Origin: Leptospira wolbachii serovar Codice str. CDC
GTDB taxonomy: Bacteria; Spirochaetota; Leptospiria; Leptospirales; Leptospiraceae
Direction of reading: 5' to 3'
Assembly (NCBI RefSeq): GCF_000332515.2
Contig: NZ_AOGZ02000001.1
Coordinates: 64,501 to 128,500 of the forward strand
Length of the DNA: 64,000 nucleotides
Shown: one piece after another, positions 27,560 through 38,173 of the stretch
How the letters are laid out: every line of letters begins with the position of its first letter
Position numbering within the stretch: position 1 is the first letter of the stretch
Made by a program: the position numbers and the translations under genes
Notes under the pieces: model-generated
The model's database searches: none
What the model saw: the letters and a program-made list of their open reading frames with translations, nothing else
Told to the model about the DNA's origin: nothing

Positions 27560-29266
27560 TTAAAAAATACGCATCACATCATTAAAGGAAACATAAAGTC
27601 CAAGCCCAATGAGAAAGAAAAATCCCACTCGAAAGATGGCTTCAATGGCCTTTCTAGGAAGTGGTCTTCCAGTAATTGCCTCATACGCATAGAGTACAAT
27701 ATGTCCGCCATCAGCCATAGGGATCGGAAGTAAATTCATCACCATAAGTGCTAGGGAAATTTTTGCAACAAAGTCAAGGTAAGTCACCCAACCATATTCC
27801 AAACTAATTCCAGCAATTTGTACAATACCAATGGGGCCAGACAAGTTCTCTTTGGGAGAAAGAAGTCCTGAAAACAACATGCCAATTCCTTTTAAGGTAG
27901 TGGATACGTTTTCATAGACTTTATTCGAAGCACCAACAAACGAAGAGTATATGGTAGATTCTTTTTGTAACTTTTCCGCTTCAAATTTCATAGAAGCTCG
28001 AAATCCTAATAAACCAATTGGTTTTAGATTGATATCTGCGGAATACTTCATATTCCCAATCCAGATATCTTTTCGTCCCGAGTTGTTATTCAAATATTCA
28101 GAAAGAGTATCTGCTTTATCAAAGGTTTTGTCTTGGATTTTAAGATTAGAAAGTCGATTCTCAATTTCCGAATCATAACTATCCAATCTAAAGTAAGAAA
28201 TTCCTAATTCTGAAAATTTAGGATGTTTGATATCCCAAAACTCAAATACATTCGCACCTAATACGGGTATTTGGATGGTAACAGTTTCTGTAGCCCAAGG
28301 AGTGAGGAGTGGATAAGTTTTTCTTTCCACAACGACCGGAATTGTTTTTCCCTGGTGTTTTCCTAGTTCCGTTTGCAATTCAGGAACGGTATGAACATCC
28401 ACACCAGCCACTTGTAAAATCATATCCCCGTCTTTTAAAAAAGAGAGAGCTCGCCTGCGTAATGATTTTTCTCTTTCCGCAACCTCTCTTTGTTTCAGGA
28501 GTTCTTCTGGAATCTCATCCTTTCGTTCCTCTATTTTTTCTTGGAAGTAAACAGAAGATTTATCATCACGATCGAGTAAGTTCGCTATAAAATGACTGAT
28601 TTGTTCCCCGTAGGTAAAAGTAGCCACAACGCGTCTTTCGCCATAAGGCATCACTCCAATTGTGGGATGTCCGCCAGCAGAATATAAATTTGGGACAATC
28701 TGTACGGTTTTAGTTTCATCCTCTCGTTTATAGCTGACTTCCACGGGATCCCCAGAAGTCAAACTCACATTGGTAAAAATATCTTCGAAGCTTTCCGTTT
28801 TTTTTCCGTTGATAGAAATAATTTGGTCGCCTGTCCGAAGCCCTGCTGAGTAAGCAGGACTTGAAACTTTATTAGCATCTTCAATAAAGATACGATTGGA
28901 AGAAGGACTGTCTCCCGATAATTCCAGAATAAATAATAAAATAAAACCTAACACTAAATTAGCGAAAGGACCTCCGAGCACTGGAATCATTCGCCGAAGC
29001 GGTGGTGTAGAAAGTAAATCGCCTTGCCTTGGTTTTTTGTTTCTGCTGTAGTCATCCCCACGGAAAAGAACATACCCACCAATCGGGATGGCTGTGATTT
29101 GGTAAATGGTTTTTCCAATTCTTTTTTTCCAAATCCCTTTTCCATAACCTAACGAAAAAATCCGAGCTTCCACTCCGACTAATTTTCCACATAAGAGGTG
29201 CCCCAGTTCATGGATAAAAATAGAAACCGCTAACATGAATACGGCGCCGAGTATCATTACTATCAT
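27560..29266 (-). CDS. rseP: Site-2 zinc metalloprotease RseP
   Basis: An intramembrane protease that cleaves membrane-bound regulators such as anti-sigma factors. The 568-residue protein has HELGH at 19-23 in its first membrane helix and the third zinc-ligand region NLLPIPMADGGHI near residue 515, where most relatives have LDGG. Two PDZ-type domains lie between (one around AGLRTGDQIISINGKK, another around LKDGDMILQVAGVDV). It is over 100 residues longer than E. coli RseP, mainly in the PDZ region. It overlaps dxr by 4 nt, the usual dxr-rseP order. Confidence 0.92.
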   Translation of the reverse strand: MIVMILGAVFMLAVSIFIHELGHLLCGKLVGVEARIFSLGYGKGIWKKRIGKTIYQITAIPIGGYVLFRGDDYSRNKKPRQGDLLSTPPLRRMIPVLGGPFANLVLGFILLFILELSGDSPSSNRIFIEDANKVSSPAYSAGLRTGDQIISINGKKTESFEDIFTNVSLTSGDPVEVSYKREDETKTVQIVPNLYSAGGHPTIGVMPYGERRVVATFTYGEQISHFIANLLDRDDKSSVYFQEKIEERKDEIPEELLKQREVAEREKSLRRRALSFLKDGDMILQVAGVDVHTVPELQTELGKHQGKTIPVVVERKTYPLLTPWATETVTIQIPVLGANVFEFWDIKHPKFSELGISYFRLDSYDSEIENRLSNLKIQDKTFDKADTLSEYLNNNSGRKDIWIGNMKYSADINLKPIGLLGFRASMKFEAEKLQKESTIYSSFVGASNKVYENVSTTLKGIGMLFSGLLSPKENLSGPIGIVQIAGISLEYGWVTYLDFVAKISLALMVMNLLPIPMADGGHIVLYAYEAITGRPLPRKAIEAIFRVGFFFLIGLGLYVSFNDVMRIF

Positions 29267-30423
29267 ATAGTCACTCCCCCTCTAACAAATTCTTTCTGAA
29301 TATAACTACGAGTTTCTCTATCTTTTTCTAAGTATCCTTCCAAATCATCAGGGAAGGAATTGGAGATTTTGTTTAATGCCGATTCGATTAACTTAGGAAT
29401 GGCGGTAAAGGAAATCCTTTCTTCTAAAAATAAAGCCACAGCCTCTTCATTGGCTGCATTGAATACAGAAGGTGAGACACCCCCTGCCCTCCCTGCTTGG
29501 TAGGCAAGCGTAAGACCTGGATACCGACCTAGATCCGGCGGAAAAAATTCTAATGTTTTCCAAGTGGAAGGTTTTCTTTCAATAAGCATTTTCGGTGTGG
29601 GTGTTGGATAGAATAAAGAATGAGCAATAGGATAAATCATATCGGGATGGCTTGTGTATTGCAAACAAGCCCCGTCAAGAGTTTCAATGATTCCGTGAGT
29701 CAAAGATTGCGGGTGGATCACCACTTCAATTTCATCATAAGAAAATCCAAATAAAAAGTGTGCCTCTATCACTTCCAGGCCCTTATTGATAAGACCTGCC
29801 GAGTCTACAGTGATTTTGGGGCCCATAGACCAAGTAGGATGGTTTAATGCCTGTTTTACGGACACGTGCTCTAGTTCTTCAATCGGAAGAGTGCGAAAAC
29901 TTCCTCCCGAAGCCGTGAGTGTGATTGCACGTATATTGGATCTTTTTTCTCTTTCAATCAACTGAAAGAGTGCATTGTGTTCGGAATCTACAGGAACCAT
30001 CAGCGTTCCATGTTTTGCCACCAAACGATTGATCAGTGGTCCAAAGGTAACGAGAGTTTCTTTATTAGCAATGGCAATTTTTTTACCAGCTTCGATGGCC
30101 GCAATAGTAGGTTTCACCCCGCGTGCTCCAACGACTGCTGTGACAACAACATCCACAGTGGCCAATTGCACTAAATCAGAAAGAGAATCTTCCCCATAGA
30201 GAATGGTAGTGGTTTTGTATTTTGATCCAAACTTTCCCTCTAACTTAGAATCGGTGATAGACACCACTTCCGGTGAAAATTCCTCGATCAGTGATTTGGC
30301 AAGTTCCAAGTTCGAATGAACCGAAAAACTACGTAAAGAAAAGGAATCTCTAAATTGCCGGAGGACCTTCACAGTAGAAGAACCAACAGAACCAGAAATT
30401 CCTAATACAGATACTCCAACCAT
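29263..30423 (-). CDS. dxr: 1-deoxy-D-xylulose-5-phosphate reductoisomerase
   Basis: Dxr (IspC) makes 2-C-methyl-D-erythritol-4-phosphate with NADPH. The 386-residue protein has the NADPH loop LGISGSVGSSTVKV, the metal/substrate motifs PVDSEHNALFQ and LTASGGSFRT, and NHPTWSMGPKITVDSAG. It sits between cdsA and rseP with a 4-nt overlap to rseP. Confidence 0.95.
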   Translation of the reverse strand: MVGVSVLGISGSVGSSTVKVLRQFRDSFSLRSFSVHSNLELAKSLIEEFSPEVVSITDSKLEGKFGSKYKTTTILYGEDSLSDLVQLATVDVVVTAVVGARGVKPTIAAIEAGKKIAIANKETLVTFGPLINRLVAKHGTLMVPVDSEHNALFQLIEREKRSNIRAITLTASGGSFRTLPIEELEHVSVKQALNHPTWSMGPKITVDSAGLINKGLEVIEAHFLFGFSYDEIEVVIHPQSLTHGIIETLDGACLQYTSHPDMIYPIAHSLFYPTPTPKMLIERKPSTWKTLEFFPPDLGRYPGLTLAYQAGRAGGVSPSVFNAANEEAVALFLEERISFTAIPKLIESALNKISNSFPDDLEGYLEKDRETRSYIQKEFVRGGVTI

Positions 30424-30452
30424 GTAACTGTTAGACCGTTCTCGGGATAGAA

Positions 30453-31364
30453 TCAGACCGGGTATCCGAGGATTCCCTTAAATAGAAAGTAATAGTAAAT
30501 CACTGGAACGGTAAAAAGAAGAGCATCTGCTAAATCGAGAACCCCGCCATGACCTGGAATTAGATTCCCAGAGTCTTTGATTTTGGCATCTCTTTTCATT
30601 GCAGACTCAGCTAAATCCCCCATAACGGAAATCACAGATACTACAAAAGCAAGAAGGATCGATTCAAAAACTCCAATGGGTAATTTCACACCACTAAAGT
30701 GTTCCCAAGTTACATTGAGAATTTGTACACCTACAACAGCTGTAATATTTCCAGTGACATACCCTTCCCAAGTTTTTTTAGGAGAGATCTTAAGCCCAGC
30801 AGGGTGTTTGCCAAACCAACGACCACCGAAATAAGCACCCGCATCGCTCATAAAAGTAATCACAGATACTAAAAAGATATAATAGGCTCCAAAAGGAAAT
30901 GCGAGGAGGAGTAAAAAATGACCCATAGGAATGGCTAAATAAACGGGACCCAACATAGTTGCTCCCACAGAAAAGAGCGCACCATCTAACGGTCGTTTAA
31001 GGATTTGTAAAATCCAAAGTATAAGTGAAAGGGATATGAGTAAAAAAGGAACGGGATGGAAACTTTCTCTCAGAATTTTTGATATTTCAAGTATATACGC
31101 AGGAGGAGTCACCTCGAACTGCATACCTAAAAATTGGATGTAATATACAGCAAAAATTAAAATCGAAAAAAGAAGGCCTGTGCCAAAAAAAGGTTTGGAA
31201 TCTTCTCTTTTGCAAAATCCATAAAGTTCTTTTAAACCCAAATAAATTAAGGTGCAACCGAACAAAAAGAACTCAAGGTAATACCAAGAACTATGGAAGA
31301 TCATAAACACATATACAAATGTTAATACAATTGCAGAAAGAATACGGAGTGTTGTCTCACTCAT
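30453..31364 (-). CDS. cdsA: Phosphatidate cytidylyltransferase
   Basis: CdsA converts phosphatidic acid and CTP to CDP-diacylglycerol at the inner membrane. The 303-residue protein has about eight hydrophobic helices and the family signature near the C-terminus (KRDAKIKDSGNLIPGHGG followed by LDLADALLF), plus FMSDAGAYFGGRWFGKHP and SPKKTWEG. It overlaps uppS by 4 nt. Confidence 0.94.
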   Translation of the reverse strand: MSETTLRILSAIVLTFVYVFMIFHSSWYYLEFFLFGCTLIYLGLKELYGFCKREDSKPFFGTGLLFSILIFAVYYIQFLGMQFEVTPPAYILEISKILRESFHPVPFLLISLSLILWILQILKRPLDGALFSVGATMLGPVYLAIPMGHFLLLLAFPFGAYYIFLVSVITFMSDAGAYFGGRWFGKHPAGLKISPKKTWEGYVTGNITAVVGVQILNVTWEHFSGVKLPIGVFESILLAFVVSVISVMGDLAESAMKRDAKIKDSGNLIPGHGGVLDLADALLFTVPVIYYYFLFKGILGYPV

Positions 31365-32074
31365 AACAAACCACCAAATTTACGTTTTCGGGAATCAAAA
31401 AATAGAAGGGCTTCCTCCAAAGAGGTTCTTCCAAAGTCCGGCCAAAGTGTATTTGTAAAATACATTTCAGCATACGCACTCTGCCATAAAAGGAAATTGG
31501 AAATCCTTTGTTCTCCCGCAGTTCTGATCAATAAATCTACGGGTGGTAAAGGGGATGTATACAAATATTTTTCAAATTCTTTAGGGCTTATGGGTTTGTC
31601 CAAGGTTTCTTTTTTGGATTTCCGCACTGCCATAATCCGAGAAAAGTTACTCAAAATCTCTTCGTGCCCACCATAGTTCAGACAAAAGTTGGCAGTGAGT
31701 TTTTTGTTCTTCTTTGTGACCGCCATAGCATGGTCAATTTTACTTAAAACAGTTTTAGAAAGTTTGTTTCTCGCGCCACTGTGATGAATGCGAATCCCCT
31801 TTGTATGGATGGTGTCGAGTCGAGTCTCAATGAATTCAACTAACAAACCAAAGATGGCTTGGATTTCAGTGATGGGGCGTTTCCAGTTTTCTGTGGAGAA
31901 TGCATAAAGAGAGATGTTGGGGATTTTGTATTCCAAAGCCACATCCAAAAGGCGATCGATTGCGTTCGCCCCTTCTCTATGGCCTTCGGTTCTTTTTTTC
32001 CCCTGGCTTTCGGCCCACCTTCCATTTCCGTCCATGATGACAGCAATGTGCGCAGGGATCGTTTTGAACTTCAT
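31361..32074 (-). CDS. uppS: Undecaprenyl diphosphate synthase
   Basis: UppS elongates farnesyl diphosphate to the C55 carrier lipid used for peptidoglycan and other glycans. The 237-residue protein has the catalytic-Asp motif IAVIMDGNGRWAESQGKKR, SLYAFSTENWKRP, and LLIRTAGEQRISNFLLWQ near the C-terminus. It is preceded by frr with a 6-nt gap. Confidence 0.95.
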   Translation of the reverse strand: MKFKTIPAHIAVIMDGNGRWAESQGKKRTEGHREGANAIDRLLDVALEYKIPNISLYAFSTENWKRPITEIQAIFGLLVEFIETRLDTIHTKGIRIHHSGARNKLSKTVLSKIDHAMAVTKKNKKLTANFCLNYGGHEEILSNFSRIMAVRKSKKETLDKPISPKEFEKYLYTSPLPPVDLLIRTAGEQRISNFLLWQSAYAEMYFTNTLWPDFGRTSLEEALLFFDSRKRKFGGLL

Positions 32075-32080
32075 AGGAAA

Positions 32081-32632
32081 TTAAAGAGTAGTGATCTCTT
32101 TTTCTTTTTCCTTTTCCAATTCTCCCAATTTAGCAATATAAGAATCTGTAATTTTTTGAATCTTATCTTGGTGGCCTTTCACTTCATCTTGGGACATTTC
32201 TGCCTGGTGTTTTTTTAATTCATCGTTAGCATCACGACGGATGTTACGAATGGCTACTTTTTTTTCTTCGCCTTTTTGTTTTACAACTTTCGCGAGTTCC
32301 TTTCGTCTTTCCCCTGTTAGTTCAGGGATATTAATACGAATACTAGAACCATCGTTGTTGGGAGTAAGGCCAAGACTTGCTGCAAAAATTGCTTTTTCGA
32401 TGTCTTTCAACATTCCTTTTTCAAAAGGAGTGATGAGAATCACACGTGGTTCTGGGCAGGCAATTTTACCAAGTTGGTTTAAGGGAGTAAGTGATCCGTA
32501 GTAGTCCACTCTCACATCTTCCACCATCATTGGATTTGCTTTTCCCGTACGAATTGTACCGAAGTCTTTTTTCAAAGCATCAACAGTTTTGTCCATTTTG
32601 GACTGCATTGATTTTATAATTTCATCTACCAT
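32081..32632 (-). CDS. frr: Ribosome recycling factor
   Basis: RRF splits post-termination ribosomes with EF-G. The 183-residue protein has the helical arm start [40 protein letters not shown] and [18 protein letters not shown], at the usual length. The start overlaps the end of pyrH by 11 nt. Confidence 0.96.
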   Translation of the reverse strand: MVDEIIKSMQSKMDKTVDALKKDFGTIRTGKANPMMVEDVRVDYYGSLTPLNQLGKIACPEPRVILITPFEKGMLKDIEKAIFAASLGLTPNNDGSSIRINIPELTGERRKELAKVVKQKGEEKKVAIRNIRRDANDELKKHQAEMSQDEVKGHQDKIQKITDSYIAKLGELEKEKEKEITTL

Positions 32633-33368
32633 CTAGAATCACTTCCTCTGAATTGGAGATTAATGTACCGATAGTCTCCCCATCGATCAGTTTCCTTAAA
32701 TTTCCCGCCTTAAAGATATCAAACACAATAATGGGCATATTATTGTCCATACAGAGACTAAGAGCAGTTGAATCCATCACCTTTAACCGGTGTTTGATGG
32801 ACTCCATAAAAGAAACCTGTAAGTAACGTTTTGCATCTGGGTCTTTTTTTGGATCCGCAGTGTACACACCGTCCACTTTTGTGGCCTTGAGGATGACTTC
32901 ACACCCAACTTCCACAGCCCGAAGCGAAGCAGTAGTATCCGTTGTAAAATACGGATTTCCTGTCCCACCAGCAAATATGATAACACGATTTTTTTCTAAA
33001 TGGCGAACCGCACGTCTACGAATATAAGGCTCTGCAACAGATTTCATTTCGATGGCAGAAAGAACCCGGGTAAACATCCCTTGTTTTTCACATGCATCTT
33101 GCAAGGCGAGACCATTCATAATGGTGCCAAGCATTCCCATGTAGTCTGCTGTCGCTCGGTCCATTCCAGACTTTGCTAAAGTTTCGCCACGGATCATATT
33201 TCCACCACCAACAACTACAGCAACTTCAAGACCTAAGTCATGAACTTCCTTAATTTGGCCGGCAAGTGAAAATGTTTTATTGGTATCAATACCAAGTTCA
33301 CCCTCACCGGCAAGAGCCTCGCCGGAGAGTTTGATTAGAATTCTTTTGAAACGCGGACTAGTTCCCAC
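32622..33368 (-). CDS. pyrH: Uridylate kinase
   Basis: PyrH phosphorylates UMP and belongs to the amino-acid kinase fold. The 248-residue protein has [46 protein letters not shown] and [16 protein letters not shown]. Both ends overlap neighbours (tsf, frr) by 11 nt, suggesting tight translational coupling. Confidence 0.96.
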   Translation of the reverse strand: MGTSPRFKRILIKLSGEALAGEGELGIDTNKTFSLAGQIKEVHDLGLEVAVVVGGGNMIRGETLAKSGMDRATADYMGMLGTIMNGLALQDACEKQGMFTRVLSAIEMKSVAEPYIRRRAVRHLEKNRVIIFAGGTGNPYFTTDTTASLRAVEVGCEVILKATKVDGVYTADPKKDPDAKRYLQVSFMESIKHRLKVMDSTALSLCMDNNMPIIVFDIFKAGNLRKLIDGETIGTLISNSEEVILDGR

Positions 33369-33954
33369 CTACTTGGAACCTCGAGAACCTACCAACAGTA
33401 ATGTTCTCTCCAAATTTCGCAATGGCTTCTTGAAGAAGGTCATTGATGGTTTTGGAGTTGTCACGAATCGATTTTTGGTGGATGAGACAAATCTCTTCAA
33501 AGTATTTTTTCATTTTACCAGGAAGGATCTTTTCGATTTGTTCCGGTTTTTTGCCTTCTTGTTCGAGAAGGGCTTTTTGAACACTCATCTCACTGTCAAT
33601 TTCTGACTTAGGAATGGATTCTTCACTTACATAAAGTGGATTCATCGCAGTGATTTGAAGAGCAATTTCTTTTCCAAGAGCTTCAAACGCTTCATTGTTG
33701 GCAACGAAGTCAGTTTCACAGTTAAGCTCTACAAGAACTCCTGTTTTTCCTGTTCCGTGGATGTAAGCGATGACTTTACCTTCACCTGTCTCACGACCAG
33801 CGCGTTTCGCCGCTTTTGCCAAACCTTTCTCTCTCAAATAAGTGACTGATTTATCAATGTCGCCACCGTTTTCTTCGAGGGCTTTTTTGCAATCCATCAT
33901 CCCCGCGCCTGTACGTTCGCGGAGATCTTTAATTTGTTCGGAGCTAACTGCCAT
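33358..33954 (-). CDS. tsf: Elongation factor Ts (short form)
   Basis: EF-Ts recycles EF-Tu by expelling GDP. The 198-residue protein has the N-terminal [18 protein letters not shown] and the core [10 protein letters not shown], but is about 85 residues shorter than the E. coli factor and resembles the compact type known from Thermus. Its ATG overlaps the rpsB stop by one base (TAATG). Confidence 0.95.
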   Translation of the reverse strand: MAVSSEQIKDLRERTGAGMMDCKKALEENGGDIDKSVTYLREKGLAKAAKRAGRETGEGKVIAYIHGTGKTGVLVELNCETDFVANNEAFEALGKEIALQITAMNPLYVSEESIPKSEIDSEMSVQKALLEQEGKKPEQIEKILPGKMKKYFEEICLIHQKSIRDNSKTINDLLQEAIAKFGENITVGRFSRFQVGGN

Positions 33955-34871
33955 TACTCTTTCACCTCTGTAGTCGGTTTTACTTCTGGCGCTTCAGTAG
34001 TTGCTGTTGCCGCCGCCGCTTCTGCAGCTTTTTTCGCCGCTTCTGGATCTAAAGGAATATCTTTTGCTACTGGAGGAAGTTCATCGTCCATAATGAATTT
34101 TCCGGACTCATCATACTCACCTTGGTATTCAAGAGCAAGTTGTTCTGCGTCCATATCTTCAGCAAAATTAGTTTGAATGACTTCTCCACCTGTTCCTTCA
34201 AGTACAGCATTTGCCATAGTATCAAGGAATAAAGAAATCGCACGAATCGCATCATCGTTACCTGGAATTGGGTAATCGATTGGTTCTGGATCACAGTTAG
34301 TATCAATCACTGCGAACACTTTCAAACCAAGTTTTTTTGCTTCACTGACTGCGATTTCTTCTTTTTTAGGATCGATTACAAAAAGAATTTCTGGAACAAC
34401 AGCCATATCTTTAATTCCACCAAGTGTTTGGCGAAGTTTTTCTAACTCACGTTTGAGAGATAGTGCTTCTTTTTTAGTTCTAGCTTCTTGTTCGAAAGAG
34501 TTGTTCTCTTCCATTTGCTCAAGTCTTTTCAAACGAGCAATTGACTTCTTCACTGTATTCCAGTTAGTAAGAAGACCACCTAACCAACGGTTAGATACGT
34601 AGTACATACTGCACGCTTGTGCTGCTCTTTCAATCGCGCCACGAGCTTGTTTTTTAGTTCCTACGAAAAGAACCTTCTTACCTTGACCGGTAAGTTTTTT
34701 CAAAGCATCGTAAGCTTCTTTAGTTTTTTGAACTGTTTTTTGGAGGTCAATGATGTGGATTCCGTTACGAGCCGTATAAACATACGGGCTCATTTTTGGA
34801 TTCCAACGACGTGTTTGGTGACCGAAATGTACGCCTGCTTCTAGCAGACTTTTCATGGAAATTACTGACAT
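33954..34871 (-). CDS. rpsB: 30S ribosomal protein S2 with C-terminal extension
   Basis: The core (about 1-230) is canonical S2: [46 protein letters not shown] and [16 protein letters not shown]. At 305 residues it is about 60 longer than E. coli S2; the additional tail (from about 240) is acidic, then alanine/proline/threonine-rich and ends EVKE, probably disordered. It heads the tsf-pyrH-frr cluster. Confidence 0.95.
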   Translation of the reverse strand: MSVISMKSLLEAGVHFGHQTRRWNPKMSPYVYTARNGIHIIDLQKTVQKTKEAYDALKKLTGQGKKVLFVGTKKQARGAIERAAQACSMYYVSNRWLGGLLTNWNTVKKSIARLKRLEQMEENNSFEQEARTKKEALSLKRELEKLRQTLGGIKDMAVVPEILFVIDPKKEEIAVSEAKKLGLKVFAVIDTNCDPEPIDYPIPGNDDAIRAISLFLDTMANAVLEGTGGEVIQTNFAEDMDAEQLALEYQGEYDESGKFIMDDELPPVAKDIPLDPEAAKKAAEAAAATATTEAPEVKPTTEVKE

Positions 34872-34873
34872 AG

Positions 34874-35107
34874 TTACCCCTTTTTTAGTGCGAGATATCC
34901 AGACGCTACAAGACCAACGATACTTGCAGGGGTTAGCTGGAACTCGACTTTAATTATGTAAAGCTCGAGAGATACTGGTGATTCGAACAAATACCGAGAG
35001 AGATACGTTGTGCCAAGAAGTCGGTCAAGGACCACTCCCGCCACAGCTCCCGCCATCAGTCCCAAAAAAAGCACCAAAAGTAGGTTCCCGATTTGGGTTT
35101 TGTTCAT
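34874..35107 (-). CDS. Small membrane protein, DUF4321-like
   Basis: 77 residues with two hydrophobic segments: [19 protein letters not shown] (about 8-28) and a C-terminal [17 protein letters not shown]. The pattern resembles DUF4321 proteins; function unknown. AAGGTG lies 7 nt before the ATG. It precedes rpsB by 2 nt and so is the first gene of the translation cluster. Two TTGACA hexamers (plus-strand TGTCAA at 35121 and 35160) occur upstream on its strand, without convincing -10 partners. Confidence 0.65.
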   Translation of the reverse strand: MNKTQIGNLLLVLFLGLMAGAVAGVVLDRLLGTTYLSRYLFESPVSLELYIIKVEFQLTPASIVGLVASGYLALKKG

Positions 35108-35588
35108 CCAAAAGCACCTTTGTCAAGCTTCCCTGTCAGAATTTGGAATTTGGGCAGATTGTCAAGGGGAAAGGAATTCTTAAGTTCTGAAAAGGTAGGT
35201 TTGGGCGCCTCCCATTCTTTTCAGGCATAAATCGAATCCAAAAAGGACCGGGCTCCTCCGGGGTGCGCTTTTCGCTCCCGTCCTTCGGACCTAACGCCCT
35301 CCGGATCCCTGGCGCGGGAAACTATCGTTCCAAGGGAACGGTTCGAGCCAGCAGATACCGCTACCACCAAACTGGTGCAATTTGAAACGACAAAGAAACT
35401 CACTCATTTTTTTCTCAATATAAACTCTCAGATCCTCTCGGAAATTTAAGAAATCATAAATCCTAAAACTATCTTTGATTTTAAAGATTATCTCCACAAA
35501 TTAAAAGCAGTGATTTTAGTTTTAGATGTTTATCTCCCCATACAGTTTTCTATTTGCCAACTGAAGAAAATTCCAAAATAAAAGAAAA
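35108..35588. other. Gene-free stretch with a GC-rich repeat
   Basis: No credible coding sequence on either strand. The left part should hold the promoter of the rpsB cluster; the centre holds the structured repeat at 35245-35318; the right part (35400-35588) is AT-rich and presumably contains the promoter of the plus-strand membrane protein, with no clear hexamer pair. Confidence 0.6.
35245..35318 (-). repeat. Dispersed structured repeat, copy 1
   Basis: A GC-rich segment in AT-rich surroundings with three boxes in order: GACCGGGCTC (35246-35255), TTCGCTCC (35271-35278) and GATCCCTGGCGC (35304-35315). The same boxes occur in the same order on the other strand at 38174-38233. Internal short palindromes (TCCTTCGGA; CTCCGGAT) suggest folding. 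Confidence 0.6.
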
Positions 35589-37103
35589 ATGTTCAAAAGA
35601 CCTGGGAAAACTGCAATCATCACCATATCCATTTCTCTTTTTTTACTGCTGATACAGTTGTTGATACGAGTCGATAGTTACTTTCTTTCGGATCCTTTAG
35701 TAAAAATGATCCAAACCATATCACTCTGGAAACAAGGTTGGTCTACCGAAGGAATTCTTTATCCCGCAAAGGACATGGATCCACAGTTTCTTTTAAGTCC
35801 CCTCAACGAAGGATTTGTTTTCTTAAATAACAATCGATTGATTGGACAATATCCAATCGCACTTACATCCCTTTACTCTTTGTTTGGTTTTTTACCTTTT
35901 CCCCTTCTCCCCTATTTTAATATTTTATTCCTTATCGCTTATTTAAAACTACTTACCAAAAACTCGATTCAAATACCTACTCTTATCATTGTTTCTTTAG
36001 GGACAGTGGTCTTTCCTTTGTTAGTTGATTTTTCCGAAAATGGTCCATTTATCATCCTAACAGGTTATGGATACAGTTTTCTCTTTAAAGCATTTTTAAC
36101 GAACAAAAAAGAAGATTGGCTCCTCGGGAATCTTTTTCTTGGATTGTCCATCTGGTTTAGGTTAGAAGGTGTTCTATTCTTTTTTGCCATCCAATGTACG
36201 ATCGCATTGATCCATGTTTTTATAAAAAAGGAGCCGATCCTTAAAACCCTTCACCCAATTCGGTATCTCCCATTTGTTATAATTTTATCTCTATTCTTTC
36301 TTTGGAATACATACAGTTACTCTCACCCTTTAGGAACAAGACACCTGACAAATTTTGGACATACAAATAAAACATTTTATGATCAAATCAAAATTTTTCT
36401 CTCTATGGCATTTACTTATCCGAGACCAAACGGTTGGTCTTTAGGTTTTTTTCTCCAAAGTCCCATTTTTATATATGCAATTATAAAATTACGGAAAAAC
36501 CAAGTTCTCCAGAACCCAAAACTTCTATTCCACCTTTCAATAGTTATACTCTATCTGCTGATTGCCGGTATCACCTCACCGAACGATGGAATCACTTTGA
36601 CTGGCAGATATTTTGTAGTAACCGTTTTTCCCCTCACATTCATTCTAAATGAACAAATGAACGAGTTGAAAAAAAACAAATGGGTATTGTATTCCATTTA
36701 TACATGGATGTTTTTATTTTCTTTCTTAATCATCGCTATTTTTTATTTTTCTAGTATTGAACTTAAGAAACTACGTAAAGAATTAGCCCAATTCGATTCT
36801 TCCCTGATTGTCACTACAAACGAATTAATCTCTGGGGGTTTTGGTTTAGAGTTAGTAGATAAAAGAGTAATTTGTGTTCGAAGGGATAATTTATTAGATT
36901 ATTTTTCAGAGAACCTCAAAAAAACTACTCCAAATGAATTTACAATTTTAACTATTGGGAAAGAAACGAATAGCAACAAAGATGAAAAAAATCTATTCGC
37001 CTCTTTGTTAGTTCGTTCGGAACAATCTGGATACAGTTGTTCCAAGGAAGAACGTACGGCACGAATTTTAGGAAGAAAGTGTATTAAAATAGAACAAAAA
37101 TGA
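35589..37103 (+). CDS. Polytopic membrane protein, possible GT-C-type glycosyltransferase
   Basis: 504 residues with about ten hydrophobic helices in residues 8-400 and a C-terminal soluble part of about 110 residues. The first periplasmic loop (residues 28-75, SDPLVKMIQTISLWKQGW then NRLIGQYPIAL) carries charged residues in the place where GT-C glycosyltransferases have their acidic motif, so a lipid-linked sugar transferase is possible; this is topology only. No ribosome site better than AAAAGAAAA is present. Nearest neighbours give no functional context. Confidence 0.55.
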   Translation: MFKRPGKTAIITISISLFLLLIQLLIRVDSYFLSDPLVKMIQTISLWKQGWSTEGILYPAKDMDPQFLLSPLNEGFVFLNNNRLIGQYPIALTSLYSLFGFLPFPLLPYFNILFLIAYLKLLTKNSIQIPTLIIVSLGTVVFPLLVDFSENGPFIILTGYGYSFLFKAFLTNKKEDWLLGNLFLGLSIWFRLEGVLFFFAIQCTIALIHVFIKKEPILKTLHPIRYLPFVIILSLFFLWNTYSYSHPLGTRHLTNFGHTNKTFYDQIKIFLSMAFTYPRPNGWSLGFFLQSPIFIYAIIKLRKNQVLQNPKLLFHLSIVILYLLIAGITSPNDGITLTGRYFVVTVFPLTFILNEQMNELKKNKWVLYSIYTWMFLFSFLIIAIFYFSSIELKKLRKELAQFDSSLIVTTNELISGGFGLELVDKRVICVRRDNLLDYFSENLKKTTPNEFTILTIGKETNSNKDEKNLFASLLVRSEQSGYSCSKEERTARILGRKCIKIEQK

Positions 37104-37154
37104 TTTAATCAAAACTTTCCCTGTGATCCTTGACCGTTGGTTTTGTAAATCATC

Positions 37155-38030
37155 TTAGTCATTCTGATAACTTGGTAGGTTATAATCTATGGTTTTTAAG
37201 AAAAATTTTCCATAGATATAATCTCCTTCTGGGTAATTCCAAATGGCTTCTCCGTAAGTTGGCACCTTAATCCCGTTAAACTCTTTATAGTCCCTGATGG
37301 GCGTGGACCAACGGGCTTTTCGTAAACTTCCATCATCCTGCAAGGCAGAACGATCGTTCGATACAAACTGCACAAGTTCGCCCTTCTCATTAAAGTAGAG
37401 AATGGCGGACACTTTGTATTTTCCGTTTTGAAAGAACACCTTGGCCGACAAAGAATCAATAAGTTTCCAAGTGATTTTTTTATCAAGGAGGGCGGCGGGT
37501 GCAAACAAACAAATATCATTTAAAACGGTCACAGTTTCTGCCATAGCCAGTTCTTCCCCATCCAAATTTACCGCATCAAAAAGAGAGGCTACACGAACCA
37601 ACATAGTGGCTTTTTCCTCAGCATACGAATGCAGGACACGGAAAGGAATCCCCATCATACTCGCTTTCATAAAAAAATGACGCGCTGGCCGTTTGAAAAA
37701 ATTATACTGTTCGGAGGAAGAGTCCATCGGTTTTGCTTCTGGACCTTTGTACATTAACTCTTCAAAAACAATTCGCATATTTTGTAACTGTGGTTTGCCA
37801 ATAACACCTGTAAATTGGAGATACTTCCGAACAGGAGGTGGCATCTGACGAATGTCCGCTGCAGTGATGATTCCCCCAGAAACCAAAGGTTGGTATGAAA
37901 ACTCTCTATCCACTTTCGATCGATAGGAAGTCTGTACCCCACTGCATCCCCAAAACAAAATGGAAAAAGAAATTCCAAAGAACCAAAGAAAACCGAACTT
38001 TATGAGCCTTAGTATTTTATTAGTTTTCAA
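37155..38030 (-). CDS. DUF6544/DUF6920-like predicted lipoprotein
   Basis: 291 residues with an N-terminal membrane signal and lipobox-like FWGCS (Cys near residue 29). The mature part has features of the DUF6544 group: MPPPVRKYLQFTGVIGKP, FFMKASMMGIPFRV, and VTVLNDICLFAPAALLD. Function unknown; likely in the periplasm or attached to the inner or outer membrane. Confidence 0.6.
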   Translation of the reverse strand: MKTNKILRLIKFGFLWFFGISFSILFWGCSGVQTSYRSKVDREFSYQPLVSGGIITAADIRQMPPPVRKYLQFTGVIGKPQLQNMRIVFEELMYKGPEAKPMDSSSEQYNFFKRPARHFFMKASMMGIPFRVLHSYAEEKATMLVRVASLFDAVNLDGEELAMAETVTVLNDICLFAPAALLDKKITWKLIDSLSAKVFFQNGKYKVSAILYFNEKGELVQFVSNDRSALQDDGSLRKARWSTPIRDYKEFNGIKVPTYGEAIWNYPEGDYIYGKFFLKTIDYNLPSYQND

Positions 38031-38173
38031 AGTTTACTCTCCCTTGTTGGCAAAAAAAACCAGATTCCATTGTAACGGTTTTTACAAACCAGTCAAACTT
38101 CTTCCCTACTTTTCTCTTCTCCTTTTCTACAAAAGAAATCATCTTAAAACAGATTCATTTCGGAATCCAGAAT

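Noticed and set aside
35221..35497. Two short minus-strand open frames of 60-68 codons
   Set aside because: They run through the GC-rich structured repeat; composition reflects the repeat, not coding.
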